NCBI GenBank assembly: GCA_013821985.1
Contig: PNJQ01000041.1
Span: forward strand, 1 to 33,522
Source: Opitutus sp.
Lineage (GTDB): Bacteria; Verrucomicrobiota; Verrucomicrobiia; Opitutales; Opitutaceae
Direction of reading: 5' to 3'
Length of the DNA stretch: 33,522 nt
This document shows positions 8,446 to 16,391 of the stretch, piece by piece. Position 1 is the first letter of the stretch. Every line of letters starts with the position of its first letter. Under the pieces are notes generated by a model, which saw only the letters and a list, made by a program, of their open reading frames with translations, had not been told where the DNA came from and did no database searches. The position numbers and the translations under genes were made by a program.

Positions 8446-9003
8446 ATGAATTTCGAGGCTTCGCAGCAGGCGACCATTCAGGCGCTCCAAGGGCTCACCG
8501 CGCAGCGCGCTGCAATCGACCGCGCAGGCGATCTTATCCTGCACGCGCTGAAGGCCGGCAAAAAAATCATCGCGTGCGGCAACGGCGGTAGCGCCGCCGA
8601 GGCGCAACACTTCGCGACCGAACTCGTCGGGCGATTCTTCGAGAACCGTCGCTCACTTCCGGCGGTTGCGCTCACGGCCGACGGCACACTGCTCACGTGC
8701 ATCGGCAACGATTACGGCTTCGACACCGTCTTCGCGCGTCAGCTCGAGGGCCTCGCCCAACCCGGCGACGTGCTCGTCGTGCTGACCTCGAGCGGCAACT
8801 CGCAAAACATTCTCCTCGCGCTCGACGCCGCGCAGAAGCTCGGCCTCGAATCAATCGCGCTGCTCGGTCGCAGCGGCGGCAAGGCGCAGGGCCGCGCGAC
8901 GTGCGAAATCATCGTCCCCGGCGACAGCGGTGCCGCCGCGCAGGAGTGCCACTTGTTCCTCATCCACCATTTCTGCGAACGGGTGGACGAGGCGTTCGCC
9001 TGA
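8446..9003 (+). CDS. gmhA: Phosphoheptose isomerase / SIS-domain protein (GmhA-like)
   Basis: Converts sedoheptulose 7-phosphate to D-glycero-D-manno-heptose 7-phosphate, the entry to the ADP-heptose pathway for lipopolysaccharide core. The protein is 185 residues, the usual length. It has the SIS sugar-phosphate loop in ACGNGGSAAEAQHFATELVGRF, the second substrate segment LTSSGNSQNI, and the C-terminal metal-site region LIHHFCERVDEAF. Start ATG 8446 (MNFEASQQATIQAL) fits the family; the upstream in-frame extension to 8326 is only translated REP sequence. No other heptose genes are next to it. DiaA-type SIS proteins are similar, but the metal-site pattern favours GmhA. Confidence 0.9.
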   Translation: MNFEASQQATIQALQGLTAQRAAIDRAGDLILHALKAGKKIIACGNGGSAAEAQHFATELVGRFFENRRSLPAVALTADGTLLTCIGNDYGFDTVFARQLEGLAQPGDVLVVLTSSGNSQNILLALDAAQKLGLESIALLGRSGGKAQGRATCEIIVPGDSGAAAQECHLFLIHHFCERVDEAFA

Positions 9004-9090
9004 GCCGCCGGGTTTGCGCTGGCACCGGTCGGCAATCGGCGGGCGGGACATGAACGCACGCCGCTCACGCACGCGCGCAACGAATCGGTC

Positions 9091-9113
9091 CGCCCGTCAC
9101 CGACGGGCGCTAC
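9091..9113 (-). repeat. REP element (GTAGCGCCCGTC type)
   Basis: Read on the minus strand, this is GTAG followed by an 8-bp perfect stem, CGCCCGTC / GACGGGCG, with a 3-base loop. It lies just past gmhA and touches the last codons of the DUF2934 gene (stop at 9110). Confidence 0.7.
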
Positions 9114-9343
9114 GACGGCGTCACCAGCTGCTCCGTCGGTCGCACCTGCGGCTCGCGCGGATCGTCGGGTGTCGCGCGGGGCAAGTGCCGGCGGTGACGC
9201 ACAATTTCCTGCGCCGCCAGCCAGTGATCGAGTTCACGGTCGGTTGGACAACCGTCCTTCTGCCAGAGCAGATACGCTTCGCGGCGGATTTCCTCGTTCA
9301 GATCGCCGCGCGGATGAGTGTCACGGTGTTCACGGGTTTTCAT
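9110..9343 (-). CDS. DUF2934 family small protein
   Basis: A 77-residue soluble protein. Its core, EEIRREAYLLWQKDGCPTD followed by RELDHWLAAQEIV, is the DUF2934 helix-turn-helix-like signature (I-x-x-x-A-Y-x-L-W-x-x-x-G, then W-x-x-A). The function of this family is unknown. The start is ATG at 9341-9343, placed by a good ribosome site, GGAGG, at 9349-9353 on the minus strand. The frame stays open further upstream, but the extra residues do not fit the family. The C-terminal about 25 residues are proline- and arginine-rich, and the stop codon lies at the edge of a REP palindrome. Confidence 0.82.
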   Translation of the reverse strand: MKTREHRDTHPRGDLNEEIRREAYLLWQKDGCPTDRELDHWLAAQEIVRHRRHLPRATPDDPREPQVRPTEQLVTPS

Positions 9344-9348
9344 GGGCG

Positions 9349-9353
9349 CCTCC
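9349..9353 (-). promoter_or_regulatory. Ribosome binding site fixing the DUF2934 start
   Basis: GGAGG on the minus strand, five bases before the ATG at 9343. It decides between this start and a much longer open frame. Confidence 0.7.
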
Positions 9354-9504
9354 GTTGGTTGGTCGCTAACATAGCACCGAACGCGATTTTCGCTGTGCAT
9401 TTTCTGCCAAAATCCGACGGCTATTTCGCCCTTGTGCCGCCGCACCAGCTCGCCACCAAAGAGGCGGTCACCCCACTCAAGCCCGGCCACGTTCCGCCCC
9501 TCCT

Positions 9505-11388
9505 ATGCTTCGAATTCTCCTCGGCGCGCTCCTTGCCGGAGCACTCGTCGTGACCACCCACTCCGCGCCCGTGCCTGCGGGCGGTTTGTTCGCACCGCCG
9601 ACCCTCGCCGGCGTGAAGGTTTCCGCCAACGGTGAATGGCTGTCGCTCGTCACTCCGATCGCGGATGAGCAACAACTGCTCCTGTTCAATCTCAAGACGC
9701 GCGAGTCGCGTTCGCTCGGTCGCCTGGGATTTTCGCGTTTGGTCAACCTCTGGTGGAAGGACAGCGATCACATCCTCCTGTTGCTCGAAAATCCAAACTG
9801 GTCTCGCGAGTTTCGCGCCGTCGAAGTGGCGACCGCCACGCTGCAAAACCTGGGTCCCGCCAATTGGCGCGACAGCCGGCTGCTGAGCTTGCTGCCGGGC
9901 GTCCGGGACGAGGTGCTCATCGCGTCGGACCACAATGGCTTGGTGCGCCGCCTGAATTTGCGCACCGGCAAGGCGACCCGCGCCGAAAAGCCCACCGATA
10001 CCGAAACGACTTGGCACGTCAACGCCCGGGGCGACGCCGTGTCCGCGACCGTCATCAGCTTCGAAAAAAGCTACCTGTTATCCCGCGCCACGCCCCACGC
10101 ACCCTGGATCCGCGTCGAGATCGGTTCCAAACGTGAACCGCGCTTCTCCGTTCTGGGCGTGCACCCCGACGAATGCCGGCTGCTGGCGCTGGATCGGTCG
10201 CAGTCCCCGTCGCCCGTCGTCGCGCTCGACCCGGTCACGCTCGCCACCGAAGTGGTGTGGGCGCCCGGACTGGCCGACCCCACTGATCCGGACACGTGGG
10301 GCGAGTGGAATGGGACGCCCAGGGCGCTGTGCGAAAATGCCAAGACGTTCCGGCGGCACTTCCTCGACCCCGAAGCGGAAGCGGTGCAAGCGCAGATCGA
10401 CCGCGCGCTGCCTGAGACGACGAACTTGATCGAGAGCGCCTCCGCCGATCGGCAGCAGCTGGTGGTCTTCGCGTTCAACGATCGCCACGCCGGCACCTAT
10501 TTTCATCTCGATCGCACTGCCGGGCGGATGACGCGCATCGGTCCGCGTGAGGAAATTTTCACGGCGGAGCAGACCGGGCGGCTCACCCCCTTTGAATTTG
10601 CCGCCCGCGACGGGCTGACGATCCACGGTCATCTGCTCGTTCCTCCCGCGCCGGCCCAACCGCCCTATCCGGTCATCGTCATGCTCGGAGACCAGCTGCT
10701 GCCGTGGCGGCAACAATACCGCTTCGACTACATCGGCCAGGCGCTTGCTTCCCGCGGCTACGCGGTGGCGTGGATCGATCACCGTGGCACTCATGGCTAC
10801 GGTCGCGACTTTGCGCGGCGGCGTCAGGGCGCGATTTCCCGCGGCATGCCGGATGACATCGTTGACGGCACCGGCTGGCTGGTCGAGCGCCACCGCATTG
10901 ATCCGCAACGCGCGATCCTGATGTCGTTCGATACGGCGGGCTGGCTCGCGCTGCACACGCTTGGACGGCCGCACCCCTTCGCCGGCTGGATCAATTTCGA
11001 AAGTCCGATGAACACCCATGTGGAGAAGGTCGGCCTGCATCATCCACTCGGGACCTACCTCGAAGTCTGGACCGCCAAAGACGAACTCAAGGAAACCGGC
11101 CTGAAGGAAGCGGCGCAGCCGTTTGACCTGCTGCAAAAAATCGAGGTGCCGATCTTCCACCATTACTACGATTTCAGCGGAGCGCGGTTGCGCGGCGAGG
11201 GCGGCATCGCCGACGCCCATGCCCGCAAGCACCCGGGACGGATCGTCATGACCACCCGGCGCCTCGGCGACACTGCGCCCGCTCACCGTGCCGGCACGAT
11301 CGCGATTTGGGAAAAGCTGTTCGCGTTCCTCAGCGAAAAATTTCCTCCCGCGAAAACCCCGACGGATCCCGCCGCGTCCGCTCCGTGA
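9505..11388 (+). CDS. Secreted S9 (prolyl oligopeptidase)-like protein, catalytic serine lost
   Basis: A 627-residue protein with an N-terminal signal peptide (about residues 1-21, MLRILLGALLAGALVVTTHS). A probable beta-propeller spans about 35-340 and an S9-type alpha/beta hydrolase domain about 345-620. The hydrolase fold is visible in PYPVIVMLGDQLLPW, then YAVAWIDHRGTHGYGRDFARR, then DIVDGTGWLVERHRIDPQRA. The nucleophile elbow, normally G-x-S-x-G-G-Y, reads SFDTAGW: aspartate 476 (codon 10930-10932) replaces serine and two of the elbow glycines are changed. The usual aspartate and histidine of the triad are not evident either: the last strand reads IFHHYYDFSG, and no GHGF-like motif follows. 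I infer a non-peptidase role such as binding, or a changed chemistry. The cyclophilin gene follows after 46 bases on the same strand. Confidence 0.8.
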   Translation: MLRILLGALLAGALVVTTHSAPVPAGGLFAPPTLAGVKVSANGEWLSLVTPIADEQQLLLFNLKTRESRSLGRLGFSRLVNLWWKDSDHILLLLENPNWSREFRAVEVATATLQNLGPANWRDSRLLSLLPGVRDEVLIASDHNGLVRRLNLRTGKATRAEKPTDTETTWHVNARGDAVSATVISFEKSYLLSRATPHAPWIRVEIGSKREPRFSVLGVHPDECRLLALDRSQSPSPVVALDPVTLATEVVWAPGLADPTDPDTWGEWNGTPRALCENAKTFRRHFLDPEAEAVQAQIDRALPETTNLIESASADRQQLVVFAFNDRHAGTYFHLDRTAGRMTRIGPREEIFTAEQTGRLTPFEFAARDGLTIHGHLLVPPAPAQPPYPVIVMLGDQLLPWRQQYRFDYIGQALASRGYAVAWIDHRGTHGYGRDFARRRQGAISRGMPDDIVDGTGWLVERHRIDPQRAILMSFDTAGWLALHTLGRPHPFAGWINFESPMNTHVEKVGLHHPLGTYLEVWTAKDELKETGLKEAAQPFDLLQKIEVPIFHHYYDFSGARLRGEGGIADAHARKHPGRIVMTTRRLGDTAPAHRAGTIAIWEKLFAFLSEKFPPAKTPTDPAASAP

Positions 11389-11434
11389 TTTGTGACTTGC
11401 GGCGGGAGGTTGCCGACGGCTTGTTGAGCCCCTC

Positions 11435-11959
11435 ATGAGCACTGAAAACGTCTCCACCCACGAAGTCGCCGTCCTCAAGACCAGCTACGGCGAAATGACC
11501 ATCGCTTTCTGGCCCGATGTCGCGCCGAAGACCGTCGAGAACTTCAAGAAGCTCGCACGCGAAGGCTTCTACGACGGCACCGCCTTTCACCGCATCATCA
11601 AGGGTTTCATGATCCAAGGCGGCTGCCCCAACACCAAGGAAGGCGAGTCCGGCATGCCCGGCACCGGCGGCCCGGGCTGGAAGGTGAAGGCGGAATTCAA
11701 CGAGAAGCCGCACGTCCGCGGTGTCATCTCGATGGCTCGTTCCGCGCATCCTGACAGTGCCGGTTCGCAATTCTTCCTCGTCCACGGCGACGCGCGTTTC
11801 CTCGACCGCCAATACACGGCCTTCGGCCAGCTCGTGAAGGGCGACGACGTGCTTGAGCGTCTGGCCAACGTCCCGACGAAATCCGGCGGCGGCGGCGAAA
11901 AAAGCACGCCGATCGAACGCGTCGCACTCGAGAGCGTGAAGATCGTAGCGCAGTCGTAG
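11435..11959 (+). CDS. Cyclophilin-type peptidyl-prolyl cis-trans isomerase
   Basis: Catalyses cis-trans isomerisation of X-Pro bonds to assist folding. The protein is 174 residues with a single cyclophilin domain. It shows the active-site arginine Arg53 in FHRIIKGFMIQGG, MARSAHPDSAGSQFFLV, and YTAFGQLVKGDDVLERL. The tryptophan that confers cyclosporin binding in eukaryotic cyclophilins is not present at the expected place. No signal peptide is visible, so it is probably cytoplasmic. A strong intrinsic terminator lies about 45 bases downstream, marking the end of the transcript. The nearest gene upstream is the S9-like gene. Confidence 0.94.
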   Translation: MSTENVSTHEVAVLKTSYGEMTIAFWPDVAPKTVENFKKLAREGFYDGTAFHRIIKGFMIQGGCPNTKEGESGMPGTGGPGWKVKAEFNEKPHVRGVISMARSAHPDSAGSQFFLVHGDARFLDRQYTAFGQLVKGDDVLERLANVPTKSGGGGEKSTPIERVALESVKIVAQS

Positions 11960-12004
11960 GCACGTCCTGGCAGCCGCTGAAGCGACCCCGCCCTCATCCC
12001 TCCG

Positions 12005-12030
12005 AAGGCCGGCAGCGCGCCGGCCTTTTT
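12005..12030 (+). terminator. Intrinsic terminator of the cyclophilin gene
   Basis: A perfect 9-bp GC-rich stem, AAGGCCGGC (12005-12013) with GCCGGCCTT (12019-12027), has a 5-base loop. The T run TTTTT at 12026-12030 overlaps the end of the stem. It points in the direction of the cyclophilin gene. The facing minus-strand gene ends just beyond it, and that strand lacks a good T run here. Confidence 0.85.
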
Positions 12031-12043
12031 CATGGGCGGACCT

Positions 12044-13663
12044 TCAGGGTTTGCGCACGCCGGGCGTCAGGACCACGCGCCCCGTGGGAGTCTCCGGGCG
12101 TTCCAACCGACGCGGTGGACGATTCTCGAGCGTGGCGCGGACGGTTTCGACCGCCTGACGCACCATCATATCGGCGTCACCTTTTTCCAGTTCGGCGAGG
12201 AATTTCTCCCCGGCGGCGCGATCGCCGAGGCGCAGCCGCACCAGCGCCAGCGCCAGAAGCGTGCGCGGCTGGTCTTCCAGCGTGGCAAACTTGCTCTGCA
12301 CGAGATTGACGTTTCGGATCGAAGGGGTGGGCGCCGAAGCTTCGACCCAAGCGAGTTGCTCGTAGGCTTCGGCTTGAAGCGGGGCGACCTTGATCGAACG
12401 GAGCAGAAGTTCGCGCAGATAGTCCGCCCGCTCGGGAGGCAAACGAAAATAGTAATCGAACTGGCGGAACCAGCGCTCGCTCTCGAACTGCGCGAATTGG
12501 CGGATCACCGCCGGGTTCGTCGTGCCGGCTTCAATCGCCGCCGCCCACCGGTCGCGAAACTGGTCCCGATCGCCCTCACGCAATGCCACGGCCCCGAGCG
12601 CCTCGAAGGCGCGCGCATTGGTCCGATCGCGCCCGATCGCATCGAGCAGAGTAAAACGGCCCGCCTGATCGCCGTGCGCGCGATAGGCGACTTCGCCCAA
12701 GCGCTCGCGGATCTCTTCCCGCGCGACCGCGCGACGCACGTAGCTGTTCTTCGGCGCAGCGTCGGGCAGCGGCACCCGGCTGAAGGTGTAGCGACCGGAG
12801 GCGACGTAGCTGTCGATCGCCTTGTTCATCGCCTCGAGCGTGAGGCCAAAGCATTCCTCGAATTTCGCCCGGCGCTCCGCGGCGGTCAGACCCCGTTGCG
12901 TTCGAATCAATTTGAGAAACCGGTCGATGCCCGCGCGCGGCAACTTGTGCTGACCGAGCGTCCAATAGTGCACCACGGCCCAGGACTGCGCGTAGAAAAG
13001 CGACGAGGCATTTTCGTCCGCAAACAACGGGTCGCCCTGCTCGATGCCCATGAGGCTCTCGAGGGGCATGAGGCTCTTCTGCTGCAACAGCCGCACTCGG
13101 CCGGGAGACGCCTTGCCAAAGTTCACGCGCTCCGACTGCACTTCGAGCGTTTCGAACAGATGCGCGAAACCCGCCGTGAACCACATTGGCGCGCGCTCGC
13201 CGGCCATGCGAAAGAGGTGGTAAACATAACTGCTCAGCGCGAGTTGGTTGCCGCTGCGGTCACTGTCGAGCGGGGCCAGTAGCATGACTCCCCGATCGGG
13301 ATGCGACAGGTAGAACGCGCGGTAGCTGTCGTTCTTCCGATGCCCGGGTTCGAGGTAGCGGCGAAAATCATCCACGTTGCCGAAGTAATAAATCGTCACT
13401 GGCGCGGGCGCGCGGGCCTCGATATCGAGCGTGCGGAGGAACAAGGCGCGCAGCACCTCGATCTCGCGCAGCAACGTCCGCGAATCGTCATCGCCGACGC
13501 GACTGAACAACTCGAAATTCGGCGACTGGTAGTGTCGCCACTTGTCGTCCACGCCGGCGAACGGCTCCTGGGGCGCCGCGTGAATGACGCCGACAAAGGC
13601 GAAAGCGCTGCACCACCAAGCAGCCAACGCGCGCGCGCCGACCCGCAAAAACGCAAAGTTCAT
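12044..13663 (-). CDS. Secreted peptidase-MA-like protein with degenerate metal site, TPR-like C-terminus
   Basis: A 539-residue exported protein; residues 1-31 form a signal peptide ending IHAAPQ. The N-terminal half has the layout of the gluzincin-like peptidase MA / DUF1570 group. It starts with KWRHYQSPNFELFSRVGDD, continues with a strand containing VTIYYFGNVDDFRRYL, and later has WFTAGFAHLFE. In active relatives the metal site is HExxH followed by a glutamate in a W-x-x-E-G motif. Here the first reads SYVYH and the second TAGFAHL, so two of the three zinc ligands are gone. The C-terminal half is helical and repeat-like, suggesting TPR units. I infer a binding or scaffolding role outside the cytoplasm. 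The start is ATG 13661-13663; the frame upstream to 13861 runs into the alanine dehydrogenase end and is not coding. Confidence 0.75.
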   Translation of the reverse strand: MNFAFLRVGARALAAWWCSAFAFVGVIHAAPQEPFAGVDDKWRHYQSPNFELFSRVGDDDSRTLLREIEVLRALFLRTLDIEARAPAPVTIYYFGNVDDFRRYLEPGHRKNDSYRAFYLSHPDRGVMLLAPLDSDRSGNQLALSSYVYHLFRMAGERAPMWFTAGFAHLFETLEVQSERVNFGKASPGRVRLLQQKSLMPLESLMGIEQGDPLFADENASSLFYAQSWAVVHYWTLGQHKLPRAGIDRFLKLIRTQRGLTAAERRAKFEECFGLTLEAMNKAIDSYVASGRYTFSRVPLPDAAPKNSYVRRAVAREEIRERLGEVAYRAHGDQAGRFTLLDAIGRDRTNARAFEALGAVALREGDRDQFRDRWAAAIEAGTTNPAVIRQFAQFESERWFRQFDYYFRLPPERADYLRELLLRSIKVAPLQAEAYEQLAWVEASAPTPSIRNVNLVQSKFATLEDQPRTLLALALVRLRLGDRAAGEKFLAELEKGDADMMVRQAVETVRATLENRPPRRLERPETPTGRVVLTPGVRKP

Positions 13664-13723
13664 AGTTCGAATGTGCTGGCGGCCCGTGAGCCGCGACCAT
13701 GTCGCAGCGCGCCGCGGCGCGGC

Positions 13724-13758
13724 AAACAAAAAGCCCGGGGCACTCGCGTGCGCCGGGC
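13724..13758 (-). terminator. Intrinsic terminator of alanine dehydrogenase gene
   Basis: On the minus strand, a GC-rich stem with one mismatch (13733-13743 with 13748-13758) is followed by TTTTTGTTT. It lies about 65 bases past the alanine dehydrogenase stop and before the next minus-strand gene, so it separates the two. Confidence 0.75.
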
Positions 13759-13820
13759 GGAAGTTTTGATCAAGGGGGAGGAATCGTCGCGCCGCGCGAT
13801 GACGGCACGGCATCTCGTGC

Positions 13821-14915
13821 TCAGGCTTGGTCGAAGCCCACGGCTTTCGCCACTTCGTCATAGACGATGCGGCCGCCGCGGGTGTTCACGCCCTTGGCGA
13901 GGCCCTTGTGCTCGGCCAGGGCGCGATCGACGCCCTTCTGGACGATCATTGCGACGTAGGGCTCGGTGGCTTGCGTGAGGCCGAGAGTCGAGGTGCGACC
14001 GACGAGCGCCGGCATGTTCGGCACGGCGTAGTGGTTCACGCCGAATTCCTGGTAAGTCGGCTTCTCGTGCGAGGTGTATTTGATGCCCTCGATGCAGCCG
14101 CCCTGGTCGATCGCGATGTCAACGATGACGGAGCCGGGACGCATCTGCTTCACCATTTTCTTGGTAACGACGATGGGCGCCTTCGCGGCGGGGATGAGCA
14201 CGGCGCCGATCACGAGATCGGCGGCGGCGATCTCCGCTTCGACGTTGGCGGGATTCGAGACGAGCGTGACGACTTTGCCGCGGTATTCCTGGTCCATGAC
14301 CTCGAGCTTGCGCGTGTCGAGATCGAGGACCGTGACGCGCGCGCCCATGCCGGCCGCCATGCGGACCGCGTGCGCGCCGGAGTTACCCGCCCCCACCACG
14401 ACGACGTGGCCGGGCATCGTGCCGGGGATGCCGCCGAGCAGCACGCCCGAGCCGCCCACTTGCGATTGGAGAAAATACGCGCCGACCTGGATCGAGAGAC
14501 GGCCCGCGATCTGCGACATCGGCTTCAGCAGTGGAAACTGCCCGTCGTTGCCCTCGACCGTCTCGTAGGCGATGCCGAGAATGCCCTTGCGGCAAAGTTG
14601 CTTCGCGAGCGCCGGGCCGGCGGCGAGGTGCAGGTAGGTGAAAATCGTCTGACCCTGCTGCATCAGTCCATATTCCGCCTCGAGCGGTTCCTTGACCTTC
14701 AGGATCATGTCCGCGTTCTTCCACACCTTGGCGGCGGAAGTGGCGAAGGACGCGCCCGCGGCCTTGTATTCTGCGTCGGTGAAACCGGCGGTCACGCCGG
14801 CGTTCTTTTCCATGAGCACCTTGGCGCCGAGCGAGGTCACGCGGCGGCAAAGGCTGGGGGTCATGGAAACGCGTTTCTCACCGATCTTAATTTCTCTGGG
14901 GACTCCGATAATCAT
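13821..14915 (-). CDS. ald: Alanine dehydrogenase
   Basis: Interconverts L-alanine and pyruvate plus ammonia with NAD. The protein is 364 residues, close to the usual 370. The N-terminus MIIGVPREIKIGEKRVSMTP is the family signature with the substrate-binding arginine. The catalytic histidine lies in FTYLHLAA and the NAD loop is GAGNSGAHAVRMAAGMGARV. The C-terminal segment MRPGSVIVDIAIDQGGC is also diagnostic. The start is ATG 14913-14915; the longer open frame to 15107 is not conserved sequence. It is transcribed away from the GIDE-LemA gene and ends in its own terminator, so it is likely a single-gene unit. Confidence 0.96.
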   Translation of the reverse strand: MIIGVPREIKIGEKRVSMTPSLCRRVTSLGAKVLMEKNAGVTAGFTDAEYKAAGASFATSAAKVWKNADMILKVKEPLEAEYGLMQQGQTIFTYLHLAAGPALAKQLCRKGILGIAYETVEGNDGQFPLLKPMSQIAGRLSIQVGAYFLQSQVGGSGVLLGGIPGTMPGHVVVVGAGNSGAHAVRMAAGMGARVTVLDLDTRKLEVMDQEYRGKVVTLVSNPANVEAEIAAADLVIGAVLIPAAKAPIVVTKKMVKQMRPGSVIVDIAIDQGGCIEGIKYTSHEKPTYQEFGVNHYAVPNMPALVGRTSTLGLTQATEPYVAMIVQKGVDRALAEHKGLAKGVNTRGGRIVYDEVAKAVGFDQA

Positions 14916-14959
14916 GTGCTTCGGGATACCGGCGCCCGCCGGCAAGACAAGAGCGCACC

Positions 14960-14991
14960 GGCCACGCACCGGGGTAGTGCCCGGCCTTTTT
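14960..14991 (+). terminator. Terminator-like hairpin in a divergent promoter region
   Basis: GGCC (14960-14963), then GCAC, a 7-base loop, GTGC, and GGCC (14983-14986) form an interrupted stem, followed directly by TTTTT. It reads in the plus direction, yet no plus-strand gene ends upstream. It could be an attenuator in the leader of the GIDE-LemA gene, a barrier to antisense transcription, or chance. Confidence 0.35.
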
Positions 14992-15073
14992 GCCAGACGA
15001 GGACATCCTAATTCTCGACAATATCCGCCGCCGGCGCGATGAACACGCGAGGGCCGGCCCGCCGATATCGCTG

Positions 15074-16387
15074 ATGGATAACCCACTCTACCCTGCCTTG
15101 GCGGCATCCGTCGCCAGTCTCGCCCTCCTCGCTTGGAGCATGCATCTGCGCCGGCGGCACCGGTTGCTGAGCGATCTGCCCACCTCGAAAACCCACGGGG
15201 TTTTCATCGGCTTCGTGGAACTGAAAGGCACGGCGGAGGCCGAATCGCCCCTGCGGAGCAAGCTCGCCGAGCAGACCTGCGTGCATTACCGCTACAGCGT
15301 CGAGGAGCGTTGGTCTCGCGTGGTGACCGAGACCTACACGGACGCGAACGGCAAAACGCAGACCCGCCACCGCACGGAGAGTGGTTGGAAGACAATCGCA
15401 TCGGGCGGCGAAACGATTCCGTTCTACTTGCGCGACGACACCGGCGCGGTGCTCGTGCAACCCGCGCGGGCGAGCATCGAGCCTCGCGACCTTTTCAGTG
15501 CCACGGTGCGGCCGGGCGATGCGCTCTATTACCGGAAAGGTCCGCCCGGCGCCGTCGCGCACTCGGACCACGTGCGGCGTTTCAGCGAATCCGGGATTCC
15601 CCTGCACGCGCCACTTTATGTGGTCGGCCAGGCGCGCGAACGCGCCGACCTCGTCGCGCCCGAAATCGCAGCGAGCGCCGACGCCGAGTGCTTCATCATC
15701 AGCACGCGGAATGAGGAACGCGTCGTGCGAGGCTACGGCGTCGGTTCCTGGGTGACGTGGCTGCTCGGGGCGCTCTGCGCGGGCACCGCCGGCCTCGCCG
15801 CGCAAAACGCCTTCGCCCTCGCCGATCCCGTCGTCCCGGTCTCCGCTGCGCTCGCGCTCTATCTCCTGTGGTGGGGCGGCACGTGGATTTGGATGGTTTA
15901 CAACAGTCTCGTCGGTCTGCGCGAACGCGTCCGCCAGGGGTGGTCCCTGGTCGAGGTGCAGCTGAAACGGCGGCACGACCTCATTCCCAATCTCGTCGCG
16001 ACACTCTCCGCTTACAGTTCGCACGAACAAACGCTGCAGACTGCACTCGCCGCCCTGCGCACTCAGGCCGCCGCCACCGCACCCGGCGCTGCCGGACCCG
16101 ATTTCCATGGGCTCGCCGCCTCCCTGCGCGCCGTGGTCGAACGCTATCCGGAATTGCAGGCGCAGGCAGGATTCGCGCATTTGCAAAAAACCCTGGTCGA
16201 AACCGAGCAGCGCATCGCCCTCGCGCGAACATACTACAATGACCTCGCCACCTACTTGGCCACGCGTCTCGAACGCGTGCCGGATTGTTTCGTCGCGCGC
16301 CTGGGTCGGATGCAACCTGCCCTTCTGCTCGCCGCCGCCGATTTCGAGCGCGCGCCAGTCGAGGTGAATTTCTCCACGAACGAATAA
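15074..16387 (+). CDS. GIDE(BAM)-like domain fused to a LemA domain, membrane protein
   Basis: A 437-residue membrane protein. TM1 is about residues 5-24. Residues 40-220 resemble the GIDE/BAM domain known from the mitochondrial E3 ligase MUL1: VFIGFVELKGTAEAESPLRS, then CVHYRYSVEERW, then a terminal FIISTRNEERVVRG before a membrane segment (about 225-247). TM3 (about 255-276) leads straight into a LemA domain with its hallmark YNSLVGLRERVRQGW, then VEVQLKRRHDLIPNLV and a helical bundle to residue 430. There is no RING domain, so no ligase activity is implied. LemA proteins are widespread, but their biochemical role is unsettled. ATG 15074 is chosen because upstream codons do not fit. The dihydrofolate reductase gene starts four bases after its stop, so the two are probably co-transcribed. 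Confidence 0.85.
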   Translation: MDNPLYPALAASVASLALLAWSMHLRRRHRLLSDLPTSKTHGVFIGFVELKGTAEAESPLRSKLAEQTCVHYRYSVEERWSRVVTETYTDANGKTQTRHRTESGWKTIASGGETIPFYLRDDTGAVLVQPARASIEPRDLFSATVRPGDALYYRKGPPGAVAHSDHVRRFSESGIPLHAPLYVVGQARERADLVAPEIAASADAECFIISTRNEERVVRGYGVGSWVTWLLGALCAGTAGLAAQNAFALADPVVPVSAALALYLLWWGGTWIWMVYNSLVGLRERVRQGWSLVEVQLKRRHDLIPNLVATLSAYSSHEQTLQTALAALRTQAAATAPGAAGPDFHGLAASLRAVVERYPELQAQAGFAHLQKTLVETEQRIALARTYYNDLATYLATRLERVPDCFVARLGRMQPALLLAAADFERAPVEVNFSTNE

Positions 16388-16391
16388 TCCC

